Shown: piece after piece, positions 27,564 through 35,703 of the stretch | How positions within the stretch are numbered: the stretch's first letter is position 1 | How the letters are laid out: the number at the start of each line of letters is the position of its first letter | NCBI RefSeq assembly: GCF_004014805.1 | Contig: NZ_ATDN01000001.1 | Coordinates: 434,001 to 498,000, forward strand | Length of the DNA: 64,000 nt | Source: Mycolicibacterium elephantis DSM 44368 | GTDB taxonomy: Bacteria > Actinomycetota > Actinomycetes > Mycobacteriales > Mycobacteriaceae | Direction: 5' to 3' | Notes under the pieces: model-generated | Databases searched by the model: none | Told to the model about the DNA's origin: nothing | What the model saw: the letters and a program-made list of their open reading frames with translations, nothing else | Translations under genes and position numbers: made by a program

Positions 27564-28376
27564 CTATTTGGCAGTCTTCTCGCGGCGGGCGTCAAGGATC
27601 ACCTGAGCGATCAGCACGACGATCGCCACCGCCATCAGCAAGGTCGAGATGGCATATGCGCCGTATTCGGCGCCGCGGGTGTAGCGGTCCGACACCAGCA
27701 GCGTCAACGTCTGGGATTTGCCCGGCAGGTTCGACGAGACCATGATCACCGCACCGTACTCACCGAGCGTGCGGGCCACGGTCAGCATGATGCCGTACAT
27801 CAGCCCCCACTTGATCGACGGCAAGGTGACCAGCCGGAACGTCTGCCATCCGCTGGACCCCAGTGTCGACGCGGCTTCCTCCTGGTCGGTGCCCAATTCG
27901 TGCAGCACGGGTTCGACCTCGCGGATGACATACGGAATCGTGACGAAGATGCTGGCCAGCACGATCCCGGGCAGCGCGAAGATGATCTTGAATCCCAGGT
28001 CGTTCTCCACGAAACCCAGGGCCCCAGCCGATCCCCACAGCAGGATCAGCGCCACACCGACCACCACCGGCGACACCGCGAACGGTAGGTCGATCACGGC
28101 CTGCAACAGACTCTTGCCGCGGAACTTGTTGCGCGCCAACACCAACGCGGTGGGAACCCCGAAGATCACGTTGAGCGGCACCACGATGGCCACCACCAAC
28201 AGCGAGAGCTGAAGCGCCGAGATCGCCGCTGGCGTGGTGACCGACTCGATGAACGCGCCGAAGCCTGGCGCGAAGGTGCGCCAGAGAATCAGCCCGACCG
28301 GCACCACGAGCAGCACGAGCAGATACCCGAGCGCGAGAAAACGGAGCCCATAGCGTGCGGCGGGTGAAAGCGTCAC
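27564..28376 (-). CDS. cysW: Sulfate ABC transporter permease CysW
   Basis: 270-aa inner-membrane permease with about six transmembrane helices, beginning FLALGYLLVLLVVPVGLILW. The EAA loop that contacts CysA is visible (EEAASTLGSSGWQTFRLVTLP at ~165, followed by an IKWG turn). The start is GTG at 28376, overlapping the cysT stop as GTGA; the longer open frame upstream is out-of-frame cysT. Confidence 0.93.
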   Translation of the reverse strand: MTLSPAARYGLRFLALGYLLVLLVVPVGLILWRTFAPGFGAFIESVTTPAAISALQLSLLVVAIVVPLNVIFGVPTALVLARNKFRGKSLLQAVIDLPFAVSPVVVGVALILLWGSAGALGFVENDLGFKIIFALPGIVLASIFVTIPYVIREVEPVLHELGTDQEEAASTLGSSGWQTFRLVTLPSIKWGLMYGIMLTVARTLGEYGAVIMVSSNLPGKSQTLTLLVSDRYTRGAEYGAYAISTLLMAVAIVVLIAQVILDARREKTAK

Positions 28377-29251
28377 TCGGAGAGCTCCTGGCGTTTGGCC
28401 GCCCGCGAACCGATGCTGCGCAGGATGAACAACACGATGAACGAGACCGCCAACAGCACAATGGAAACAGCGGCCGCGCCGGTGCGGTCGTCGAACTCGA
28501 TCAGGGTGCGGATGTACTGGGACGACACCTCGGTCTCGCCGGGCACCGCCCCACCGATGAGCACCACCGAGCCGTACTCGCCGATCGCTCGCGAAAACGC
28601 CAGCCCCGCACCGGAAAGCAACGACGGCAGCAAGGCGGGCAGCAGCACCAGCCGGAAGATCGTGAAGTTGTCGGCCCCCAATGAGGCCGCGGCCTCCTCG
28701 ACCTCGCGGTCCAGTTCGAGCAGCACCGGCTGCACCGACCGCACCACGAACGGCAGCGTGACGAACAGCAGCGCCATTCCCACACCCCACTTGGTGTGCT
28801 GGAGGTGAATGCCCACCGGGCTGCTCGGCCCGTACAGCGCCAGCATCACCAGGCTCGCCACGATGGTCGGCAGCGCGAACGGCAGGTCGATGATCGCGTC
28901 CACCAGTCTCTTGCCCGGGAAGTCGTCGCGGGTCATCACCCAGGCGACCAGCAGACCGAAGACGAGGTTGATGACGGCGACCGCCACCGAGACGATCAGC
29001 GTGACCTTGAACGACTGGATCGCCCCGTTGGAGGTGACCGCCTTCCAGAACGCATCCAAGCCGCCTCCGGTCGACTGCCAGGCGATCGCGGCCAGCGGCA
29101 ACAGCACGATGACCGACAGCCACGTCGTCGCGACCCCGACCCTCAGCTTGGTGCTGCCGTAGCGGCTGGTGAAGAAACCCCGAGGCGACCCGGCGCCACC
29201 GCTGCCGGTGGGCTCCTGCCGGGTTGCCTCGGGGTCAAGGCTTGCTGTCAT
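28373..29251 (-). CDS. cysT: Sulfate ABC transporter permease CysT
   Basis: 292-aa permease, partner of CysW. About six membrane spans; hydrophilic Gly-rich N-terminus of ~35 residues, then TWLSVIVLLPLAAIAW. EAA loop near 175: EEAAASLGADNFTIFRLVLLP. ATG at 29251 overlaps the subI stop by 4 nt, so the operon is translationally coupled. Confidence 0.93.
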   Translation of the reverse strand: MTASLDPEATRQEPTGSGGAGSPRGFFTSRYGSTKLRVGVATTWLSVIVLLPLAAIAWQSTGGGLDAFWKAVTSNGAIQSFKVTLIVSVAVAVINLVFGLLVAWVMTRDDFPGKRLVDAIIDLPFALPTIVASLVMLALYGPSSPVGIHLQHTKWGVGMALLFVTLPFVVRSVQPVLLELDREVEEAAASLGADNFTIFRLVLLPALLPSLLSGAGLAFSRAIGEYGSVVLIGGAVPGETEVSSQYIRTLIEFDDRTGAAAVSIVLLAVSFIVLFILRSIGSRAAKRQELSE

Positions 29252-30261
29252 CCAGTGGCCTGTTGGTAGATCTTCGTGATGGCGCCGTTGTCCTTATTGA
29301 ACAGCTCCGGGTCGACCTTCGCCCACCCGCCGAGGTCGTCGATGGTCCACAGCTTCTCGGGCGCGGGGTACTTGTCGGCGAACTCCGCGAGCACCGCCGG
29401 GTCGACGGGGCGGAATCCGGCTTCCGCCCACAGCTTCTGCGCCTCGGGCGTGTACTGGAAGTTCACGAACTCGCGAGCCTTCTCCGCGTGCCGGCTGGAG
29501 TTCACGACCGCCACCGGGTTCTCGATCTTGAAGGTCTGCGGCGGGTTCACATATTCCAGCCCGAAGTTGATCGCCTCGTTCTCGTAGGCCAGCAGCACGT
29601 CACCGCTGCCCTGCTGGAAGACGTCGGTGGCCTCACGCCCCGAACTGGGCCGCAGCTTGACGTGCTCGGTGACGAGTTTGGTCACGAACTCGAGCCCGGC
29701 CTGCGGGTCCTGCCCGCCGTTGCTGGCCCACGCGTACGGCGCGAGCAGGTTCCACTTGGCCGCGCCCGAACTCAGCGGGCTGGGGGTGATGATCTCGAGG
29801 CCAGGCTGCAGCAGGTCGTTCCAGTCCCGGATGTTCTTCGGGTTGCCCTCGCGCACCGCGAAGCTGACGACCGAGCCGAACGGGATGCCCCGCGTCGCGC
29901 CGGCGTTCCAGTCCTCGTCGACCTTGCCCGCCTTGACCAGACGGGTGATGTCGGGCTCCACCGAGAAGTTGACGATGTCGGCGGGCTTTCCGGCCTCCAC
30001 CGCACGCGACTGGTCGCCGGAGGCGCCGTAGGACGCGGTGACCGCCACCCCGCGGCCCTCCTCGGTGGCGGCGAACGCCGGGGCGACCTTCGACCAGCCG
30101 GGTTCGGGCACGGCGTAGGCGACCAGGGTGAGTGTGGTCTCGGCGTCGGAAGTGGCGTCGTCACCGGCGACATCGCTGGCACCTCCGCCGCAGGCGGCGA
30201 GGAGGCCGGCCGCAGCGGTCAGTACCGCCGCCTTTCGCCACGACCTGTGAAATTTGAGCAT
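29248..30261 (-). CDS. subI: Sulfate-binding lipoprotein SubI
   Basis: 337-aa periplasmic solute-binding protein anchored as a lipoprotein: signal AAVLTAAAGLLAACGG with lipobox Cys at residue 24. The sulfate-binding signature region SYGASGDQSRAVEAG (~75) and the C-terminal ...FRPVDPAVLAEFADKYP match the sulfate/thiosulfate-binding (Sbp/CysP) family. First structural gene of the operon; SD GGAGAAAGG, with a masking hairpin and a poly-Cys leader ORF upstream. Confidence 0.95.
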   Translation of the reverse strand: MLKFHRSWRKAAVLTAAAGLLAACGGGASDVAGDDATSDAETTLTLVAYAVPEPGWSKVAPAFAATEEGRGVAVTASYGASGDQSRAVEAGKPADIVNFSVEPDITRLVKAGKVDEDWNAGATRGIPFGSVVSFAVREGNPKNIRDWNDLLQPGLEIITPSPLSSGAAKWNLLAPYAWASNGGQDPQAGLEFVTKLVTEHVKLRPSSGREATDVFQQGSGDVLLAYENEAINFGLEYVNPPQTFKIENPVAVVNSSRHAEKAREFVNFQYTPEAQKLWAEAGFRPVDPAVLAEFADKYPAPEKLWTIDDLGGWAKVDPELFNKDNGAITKIYQQATG

Positions 30262-30272
30262 CTGATGACCTT

Positions 30273-30321
30273 TCTCCTTGCGGGAACGCTAACGGGACGG
30301 CCCGCCACAACGGCAAGAAGA
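30273..30321 (-). promoter_or_regulatory. Shine-Dalgarno-masking pairing in the subI leader
   Basis: On the minus strand TCTTCTTGC (30321-30313) can pair with GCAAGGAGA (30281-30273), 9 bp with one G-U pair. The latter contains the subI ribosome site, which ends about 11 nt before the start codon. The arrangement parallels the nirA leader and lies about 60 nt after the stop of the poly-Cys leader ORF. Confidence 0.45.
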
Positions 30322-30379
30322 GATCAGCATCAGGCTTCGGACAGCCGCTGCCGACACCAAACCGCGGACGGGGGTGGAG

Positions 30380-30472
30380 TCAGCAACAACAACAGACATC
30401 AGCGACAGCGGAGAAACCGACGGCAATGAGCGCCAAGACATGGCCGCCCTTGTTGCCGTTTGCCGTACGCAT
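30380..30472 (-). CDS. Leaderless poly-cysteine leader peptide upstream of subI
   Basis: 30-codon ORF (ATG at 30472) beginning MRTANGNKGG and ending ADVCCCC-stop: four consecutive Cys codons directly before the stop. The -10 TATTCT (30480-30485) lies exactly 7 nt before the ATG, giving transcription start at the A of the ATG (leaderless). It is 118 nt upstream of subI. Same length and design as the leader of nirA, though the N-terminal residues differ, so cysteine control of sulfate import is inferred. Known precedent: poly-Cys attenuator ORFs of mycobacterial sulfur operons. Confidence 0.8.
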   Translation of the reverse strand: MRTANGNKGGHVLALIAVGFSAVADVCCCC

Positions 30473-30479
30473 GGCGCGA

Positions 30480-30485
30480 AGAATA
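30480..30485 (-). promoter_or_regulatory. -10 element of the leaderless subI operon transcript
   Basis: TATTCT on the minus strand fits TANNNT and is separated by 7 nt from the ATG at 30472. No Shine-Dalgarno precedes that ATG, in keeping with leaderless translation. Confidence 0.6.
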
Positions 30486-30516
30486 ACAGAGTCAACCGGT
30501 TGTGCACGGTGCGGGT

Positions 30517-30615
30517 TCAGCCACCCTGGCGCGTCACCAGCCACGTGACCAGCACCAACACCACCAGGAAAACAAGCACCAACGTCACCCGTGACCGCGG
30601 CATGCCGCCCCTCAT
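30517..30615 (-). CDS. Tiny single-span membrane protein (32 aa)
   Basis: MRGGMPRSR followed by one hydrophobic helix (VTLVLVFLVVLVLVTWLV) and TRQGG. The ATG at 30615 overlaps the stop of the preceding small membrane gene by 4 nt (ATGA), which is the main reason to believe it is real. No function can be proposed. The next feature downstream is the subI leader. Confidence 0.5.
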   Translation of the reverse strand: MRGGMPRSRVTLVLVFLVVLVLVTWLVTRQGG

Positions 30616-30809
30616 CGATCGTCGTCCCGGTCGAGATGGCGCACCCGGCGCACCAGCCGGATGCTGTTGCCCAGCGCCCCGTCGAGCACCACCGCGAGCC
30701 CGAATGCCAACGCCAGCACCACCGGCATCACCACCGCCGTCTGCGCTACGAACGGCAGCCCGGTGAGCCACAGCTCAACGCCGTCCCACCAATTGAGGAA
30801 GCCGCCCAC
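30612..30809 (-). CDS. Small membrane protein (Rv2401A position)
   Basis: 65 aa with one or two hydrophobic segments (FVAQTAVVMPVVLALAFGLAVVL, ~20-42) and a charged C-terminus (RLVRRVRHLDRDDDR). N-terminal MGGFLNWWDGVELWL. Located between the sulfate transporter and the FAD monooxygenase, the place where Mtb carries small conserved membrane proteins (Rv2401/Rv2401A). Function unknown. Confidence 0.65.
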   Translation of the reverse strand: MGGFLNWWDGVELWLTGLPFVAQTAVVMPVVLALAFGLAVVLDGALGNSIRLVRRVRHLDRDDDR

Positions 30810-30841
30810 GTGGCCAGCGTATGTGATGCGAAGATTGCGCC

Positions 30842-32074
30842 GTGCCGGACGACGAAGAGCGCACCGCCAGCACCACCTGCGTCGTCGCCGGCGGCGGCCC
30901 GGCCGGAATGATGCTCGGGCTGCTGCTCGCCCGCGCCGGGGTGGATGTCACGGTCATGGAAAAGCACGCGGACTTCCTGCGTGATTTCCGCGGCGACACC
31001 GTGCATGCCAGCACCCTGCGGTTGCTCGACGAGCTCGGTCTCGGCGAGCAGTTCGCACGCCTGCCGCACCGCGAGATCGAGAGCCTGTCCCTGGACGTGC
31101 AGGGCACCGCAGTGACGATGGATCTGCGTCGAATTCCCGGGCCGCACAAGCACATTGCGCTGGTCCCCCAGTGGGACTTTTTGGAGCTGCTGGCAACGGC
31201 GGCCGAGAAGGAGCCGACGTTCACCCTCTTGCGCAGCACCGAGGTGCTCGGACCGATCGTCCGGAACGACACCGTGGTCGGGGTGCGCTATCGCGGCCCG
31301 GACGGGCAGGTGCGCGCGATGCACGCCCCGCTGACCGTCGCCTGTGACGGACGGTCCTCGACGCTGCGGGCCGCCATGGGGATGACGCCGAAGAGTTTCG
31401 GCGCGCCGATCGACGTGTGGTGGTTCCGGCTGCCGCGCCATGCCGACGACCCGCACGGCCTCGCCGGGGTGCTCGGCGCCGGGCACGCCCAGATCGTGAT
31501 CGACCGGGGCGACTACTACCAGTGCGCCTACGTCATCCCCAAAGGGTGCGACAGCCGGCTCCGCGCCGAGGGCATCGAGGCGCTGCGCCGCGACGTGGTG
31601 GCCCTGGTGCCGTGGCTGGCCGAGCACGTCACGGCGTTGACGTCGTTGGATGAGGTCAAGCTGCTCAACGTGCAGCTCAACCGGCTGCGCCGCTGGTACA
31701 GCGACGGCTTGCTGCTGATCGGCGATGCCGCGCACGCGATGTCGCCGGTCGGCGGCGTCGGGATCAATCTGGCGGTGGCCGACGCGGTGGCCGCCGGGCG
31801 CATGCTGGCCGGACCGCTGCGGACGGGCCGGGTCACGGTCGGGCAGTTGGCCCGGGTGCAGGCCCGACGGTGGCTGCCTTCCGCGCTGGTCCAGGCGGTG
31901 CAGCGGCTGATTCACACCCGGGTGATCGCCGTCGCGGTGGGCTCGACCGGCCCGGTCCGGCCGCCGCTTCTGGTCCGGATCGCCGCGCGCACGCCGCTGC
32001 TGCGCAGGGTCGCGGCGTACGGCGTGGCGATCGGCCCGTTACCCGAGCACGTGCCGGGGTTCGCGCGCCGCTGA
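30842..32074 (+). CDS. FAD-dependent monooxygenase (PHBH/UbiH type)
   Basis: 410 aa. Rossmann FAD motif GGGPAGMMLGLLLARAG at ~15-31, the mid-protein conserved DG motif TVACDGRSSTLRAAMG (~165) and the GD motif LLIGDAAHAMSPVGGVGIN (~300) of class A flavoprotein hydroxylases. Substrate unknown. GTG start at 30842; no Shine-Dalgarno, and AT-rich GAAGATT upstream suggests a leaderless or nearly leaderless transcript. Monocistronic, divergent from the small membrane genes. Confidence 0.88.
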   Translation: MPDDEERTASTTCVVAGGGPAGMMLGLLLARAGVDVTVMEKHADFLRDFRGDTVHASTLRLLDELGLGEQFARLPHREIESLSLDVQGTAVTMDLRRIPGPHKHIALVPQWDFLELLATAAEKEPTFTLLRSTEVLGPIVRNDTVVGVRYRGPDGQVRAMHAPLTVACDGRSSTLRAAMGMTPKSFGAPIDVWWFRLPRHADDPHGLAGVLGAGHAQIVIDRGDYYQCAYVIPKGCDSRLRAEGIEALRRDVVALVPWLAEHVTALTSLDEVKLLNVQLNRLRRWYSDGLLLIGDAAHAMSPVGGVGINLAVADAVAAGRMLAGPLRTGRVTVGQLARVQARRWLPSALVQAVQRLIHTRVIAVAVGSTGPVRPPLLVRIAARTPLLRRVAAYGVAIGPLPEHVPGFARR

Positions 32075-32129
32075 TCCGCCGGGGAACGACACGCACTTCG
32101 CGGGTGGACTCGAGACCCGTCGGCAGTCG

Positions 32130-34181
32130 ATGATGTTCGGCATGGTTCTGCCGCACATCGAGCCCTCCGAGGAATCGGAGGCCAAGGCCGACAACGGGTC
32201 GAAATCCGCCCCCGCCGGCGAGTCGAACGTCCCGTTGACCATGACCGGGCCGATGCCCTACGCGCCGACGGCGTCGCTGCGGAACCCCTTTCCGCCGATC
32301 GCCGACTACGCGTTTCTGTCAGACTGCGAGAACACCTGCCTGATCTCGTCGGCGGGGTCGGTCGAGTGGTTGTGCGTTCCCCGGCCGGACTCCCCCAGCG
32401 TGTTCGGGGCGATTTTGGACCGCGGCGCCGGCCACTTCCGGTTGGGCCCCTACGGGGTGTCGGTCCCTGCGGCCCGCCGCTACCTGCCGGGCAGCCTGAT
32501 CCTGGAAACCACCTGGCAGACCCACACCGGCTGGTTGATCGTGCGCGACGCGCTGGTGATGGGGCCCTGGCACGACCTCGAAACCCGGTCGCGCACCCAC
32601 CGCCGCACCCCGATGGACTGGGACGCCGAGCACATCCTGCTGCGCACGGTGCGGTGCGTGAGCGGCACGGTCGAGCTGGTGTTGAACTGCGAGCCGGCCT
32701 TCGACTACCACCGCATCCCCGCCACCTGGGAGTACTCGGCCCAGGCCTACGGCGAGGCGATCGCGCGGGCTCGCCGCGACCCCGACGCGCATCCGACGCT
32801 GCGGCTGACCACCAACCTGCGGCTGGGACTGGAAGGCCATGAGGCGCGCGCCCGCACCCGGATGAAGGAGGGCGACAACGCGTTCGTCGCGCTGTCCTGG
32901 TCCAAGCACCCCGCGCCACAGAACTACGACGAAGCCGCCGACAAGATGTGGCAGACCAGCGAATGCTGGCGGCAGTGGATCAACATCGGTAACTTCCCCG
33001 ATCACCCGTGGCGGGCCTACCTGCAGCGCAGCGCGTTGACACTGAAGGGCCTCACGTACTCCCCGACCGGCGCGCTGCTGGCGGCGCCCACCACGTCGTT
33101 ACCGGAAACCCCTCAGGGCGAACGGAACTGGGACTACCGCTACGCCTGGGTGCGTGACTCGACGTTCGCGCTGTGGGGGCTCTACACGTTGGGCCTGGAC
33201 CGCGAGGCCGACGACTTCTTCGCGTTCATCGCCGACGTGTCCGGCGCCAACAACGGTGAGCGCCATCCGCTTCAGGTGATGTACGCCGTCGGCGGTGAAC
33301 GCACGCTGGTCGAGGAGGAACTGCACCACCTGTCCGGCTACGACGGCGCACGCCCGGTGCGCATCGGCAACGGCGCATACAACCAGATGCAGCACGACAT
33401 CTGGGGCACGATGCTGGATTCGGTGTACCTGCACGCCAAGTCGCGCGAGCAGATCTCCGACACGCTGTGGCCGGTGCTCAAACAGCAGGTCGAGGAGGCG
33501 ATCAAGCACTGGCGCCAGCCGGACCGCGGCATCTGGGAGGTGCGCGGCGAACCGCAGCACTTCACCTCCAGCAAGATCATGTGCTGGGTGGCGCTGGACC
33601 GCGGCTCCAAGCTCGCCGAACTGCAGGGCGAGAAGTCCTACGCCCAGCAGTGGCGTGCGATCGCCGAGGAGATCAAGGCCGATGTGCTCAAGAACGGTGT
33701 CGACTCCCGCGGGGTGCTGACACAGCGCTACGGCAGCGACGCGCTGGATGCGTCGCTGCTGTTGGCGGTGCTGACCCGGTTCCTGCCGCCGGACGACCCG
33801 CGGGTGCGGGCCACCGTGCTGGCGATCGCCGACGAGCTGACCGAGGAAGGTCTGGTGCTGCGCTACCGCGTCGAGGAGACCGACGACGGGCTGGCCGGCG
33901 AGGAGGGCACCTTCACGATCTGCTCGTTCTGGCTGGTGTCGGCGCTGGTCGAGATCGGCGAGATCCACCGCGCCAAGCACCTGTGCGAGCGGCTGCTGTC
34001 GTTCGCCAGCCCGCTGCACCTGTACGCCGAGGAGATCGAACCGCGCACCGGCCGCCATCTCGGCAACTTCCCGCAGGCGTTCACCCATCTGGCGTTGATC
34101 AATGCGGTGGTGCACGTGATCCGCGCCGAGGAGGAGGCCGACAGCTCCGGCGGGTTCGTGCCCGCCAACGCCCCGATGTGA
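32130..34181 (+). CDS. GH15 family trehalase / glucoamylase-like hydrolase
   Basis: 683-aa glycoside hydrolase family 15 protein, the counterpart of the mycobacterial trehalase Rv2402 which splits trehalose to two glucose. N-terminal beta-sandwich domain (~45-260: PIADYAFLSDCENTCLI, WLCVPRPDSPSVFG) and a C-terminal (alpha/alpha)6 barrel (~300-670). Catalytic acid region GIWEVRGEPQHFTSSK (~465) and base region YAEEIEPRTGRHLGNFPQAF (~635) are present, as is RNWDYRYAWVRDSTF (~330). Two possible ATGs at 32130 and 32133; the first ~35 residues look disordered. Confidence 0.9.
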   Translation: MMFGMVLPHIEPSEESEAKADNGSKSAPAGESNVPLTMTGPMPYAPTASLRNPFPPIADYAFLSDCENTCLISSAGSVEWLCVPRPDSPSVFGAILDRGAGHFRLGPYGVSVPAARRYLPGSLILETTWQTHTGWLIVRDALVMGPWHDLETRSRTHRRTPMDWDAEHILLRTVRCVSGTVELVLNCEPAFDYHRIPATWEYSAQAYGEAIARARRDPDAHPTLRLTTNLRLGLEGHEARARTRMKEGDNAFVALSWSKHPAPQNYDEAADKMWQTSECWRQWINIGNFPDHPWRAYLQRSALTLKGLTYSPTGALLAAPTTSLPETPQGERNWDYRYAWVRDSTFALWGLYTLGLDREADDFFAFIADVSGANNGERHPLQVMYAVGGERTLVEEELHHLSGYDGARPVRIGNGAYNQMQHDIWGTMLDSVYLHAKSREQISDTLWPVLKQQVEEAIKHWRQPDRGIWEVRGEPQHFTSSKIMCWVALDRGSKLAELQGEKSYAQQWRAIAEEIKADVLKNGVDSRGVLTQRYGSDALDASLLLAVLTRFLPPDDPRVRATVLAIADELTEEGLVLRYRVEETDDGLAGEEGTFTICSFWLVSALVEIGEIHRAKHLCERLLSFASPLHLYAEEIEPRTGRHLGNFPQAFTHLALINAVVHVIRAEEEADSSGGFVPANAPM

Positions 34182-34200
34182 CGGTCGCCATTCCATCCGC

Positions 34201-34256
34201 GAGTAGACGTGAAAACCCCTGATTCGCGGCGAATTCGGGGGTGTTAGCGTCTGCTC
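34201..34256. terminator. Bidirectional terminator-like hairpin
   Basis: Imperfect inverted repeat GAGTAGACG...AACCCC (34201-34219) against GGGGGTGTT...CGTCTGCTC (34236-34256), with an inner GATTCGC/GCGAATTC stem. It sits between the convergent stops of the GH15 gene (34181) and the lipoprotein gene (34261). Confidence 0.65.
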
Positions 34257-34260
34257 GGCC

Positions 34261-34980
34261 CTATCGACGGGCCGCGTTGGCGAGCATCTCGCGGGCGATG
34301 GTCTCGGCCTCGTCGGTGATCGTGTAACCGCACGCCCAGGTTTCGACGGTGAGGTTGGACGCCACGGCCAGGGCGTGCTGGCAGGCCCAGCCGTCGGCGT
34401 CGTCCTGGGTGGTCAGCTGGGTGATCAGCGCGTCCTCGGCGATGACGTCGTCGAGGTCCCAGACATAGGCCTCGTCGCCGGAGAAGATCGCGACCGGGGT
34501 GCCCGCGCAGTTCTGCCACGCCGTCTCGGAGTCGGCGAAAAACCTCTGCGCGTTCCCGGGCGCCGGGTACAGCACCGCGGTCTGCTCGACCCAGTGCTCG
34601 TTGTCGTCGCCGGCTTCGCGGGCCACCTCGTCGCGCACGTGCGTCCAGCCGCTGCCGTCGTACACCGGTTCCTCGGCGCCGTAGACCGTGCCGAGGCAGT
34701 CCACATCCGACACGTCGTCGGAGTGGTCGGTCATCTCGTCGAGCGTGCTGGTGACCCTCATCGTGGTCGAACCCATGATCGCGTTGAGCTCGCCGATGGA
34801 CAGCAGCACGTCGTCGAGTTCGGCTTCGTCGAGCGGCGGCACGTCGAGCCGGCCGGGGTCGGAGGCGCGCATCGCCGTGCCGGAAACGGTGCTCACACAA
34901 CCGGACAGCAGCACCGCCGCCGCGACGACCACGGTTCCCATGGCGACTGCCCGGGAAACCGTGGCCGTCGCGTGCGTCAC
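34261..34980 (-). CDS. lppR: Lipoprotein LppR-like, PknH_C-type sensor domain
   Basis: 239 aa. Signal peptide with lipobox LLSGC (Cys 28), then a PknH-like extracellular domain (~50-235) marked by the paired cysteines (DVDCLGTVYGAEEPVY, WQNCAGTPVAIF, WACQHALAVASN, VETWACGYT) that form its two disulfides in the family. GTG start at 34980, overlapping the previous gene by 4 nt. Position matches lppR (Rv2403c). Ligand unknown. The same frame stays open upstream into the neighbouring gene, but there it is not coding. Confidence 0.85.
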   Translation of the reverse strand: MTHATATVSRAVAMGTVVVAAAVLLSGCVSTVSGTAMRASDPGRLDVPPLDEAELDDVLLSIGELNAIMGSTTMRVTSTLDEMTDHSDDVSDVDCLGTVYGAEEPVYDGSGWTHVRDEVAREAGDDNEHWVEQTAVLYPAPGNAQRFFADSETAWQNCAGTPVAIFSGDEAYVWDLDDVIAEDALITQLTTQDDADGWACQHALAVASNLTVETWACGYTITDEAETIAREMLANAARR

Positions 34981-35696
34981 GAGATTCCGATCTTCTGCAA
35001 CATCAGGTTGGCGACGGAAACCGCGTCCTGCGCGCCCGTCGGGCCCGCACCTGCGGTGTCCGAAATCTCCACGTCCACAACACAATCCGACGCCACACCC
35101 AGCGCACGCTGAACCGTCGACCCGGCGTCGTGCATCACGACCGCCGACACCGTTCTGCGGTCGATGTCCACGTCGGTGATCCTGCTGGCGCCGTCCGTGT
35201 GGGCGTCGGGTCGGCGCAGCACCAGCGTCTGCCCGTTGCAGCGGTGCCACTTGTCGGCCGCGGCGGCGAAGAACTCCTGCGCGTCGTCGGGGTTGGCGAA
35301 CTGAACCACCCCGAAAGATCCCGTCGACGACGGGCCGTCGGCGTCTCCGCCCGCCCACGACCGACTGGCGACGGTGCGCGCCGAACCGGCGTCATACACC
35401 ACCTTCTGCAGCCGATAGGCCGTGCTGACACAGTCGGCGGGCGTCGCTTCGGCCGCCCCGACGCTGTGCAGCAGCATGTCGGCTCCGCCCGAGACGAGCG
35501 GCCCCATCAACCCGACGGCGCCCAGCATCGTGGCCAGTTCGTCGGAGGTGGGCAACACCTGGTCGAGCGCGCGCACCGGCGACGGCTTGACGACCTCGGA
35601 GATGTGCACAGCGGGGGCGTCGGCGACCTGCGTCGCACACCCGGCGAGAACCACGCACGCGCTCAGCGCAGCGGCCGTCGTCGCGCGCGGATGCAT
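34977..35696 (-). CDS. Second PknH_C-type lipoprotein, tandem paralogue of LppR
   Basis: 239 aa, same length as the next gene. Lipobox VVLAGC (Cys 20); domain features shared with the neighbour: DCVSTAYRLQKVVYDAGS, WHRCNGQTLVL, and ASDCVVDVEIS. Overlaps lppR by 4 nt (GTGA) and starts 7 bp after the lepA stop, so the order lepA - lipoprotein - lppR looks like one transcription unit. Arose most simply by tandem duplication. Confidence 0.85.
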   Translation of the reverse strand: MHPRATTAAALSACVVLAGCATQVADAPAVHISEVVKPSPVRALDQVLPTSDELATMLGAVGLMGPLVSGGADMLLHSVGAAEATPADCVSTAYRLQKVVYDAGSARTVASRSWAGGDADGPSSTGSFGVVQFANPDDAQEFFAAAADKWHRCNGQTLVLRRPDAHTDGASRITDVDIDRRTVSAVVMHDAGSTVQRALGVASDCVVDVEISDTAGAGPTGAQDAVSVANLMLQKIGIS

Positions 35697-35703
35697 CGGA
35701 TGC

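Noticed and set aside
26532..28088. Plus-strand 518-aa open frame opposite cysA/cysW
   Set aside because: Low-complexity His/Arg/Asp-rich shadow of two well-supported transporter genes.
30517..30771. 84-aa minus-strand frame over the small membrane genes
   Set aside because: Its first part is Ala/Gly-rich out-of-frame read of the 65-aa membrane gene; only the last 32 codons, from the ATGA overlap at 30615, look real.
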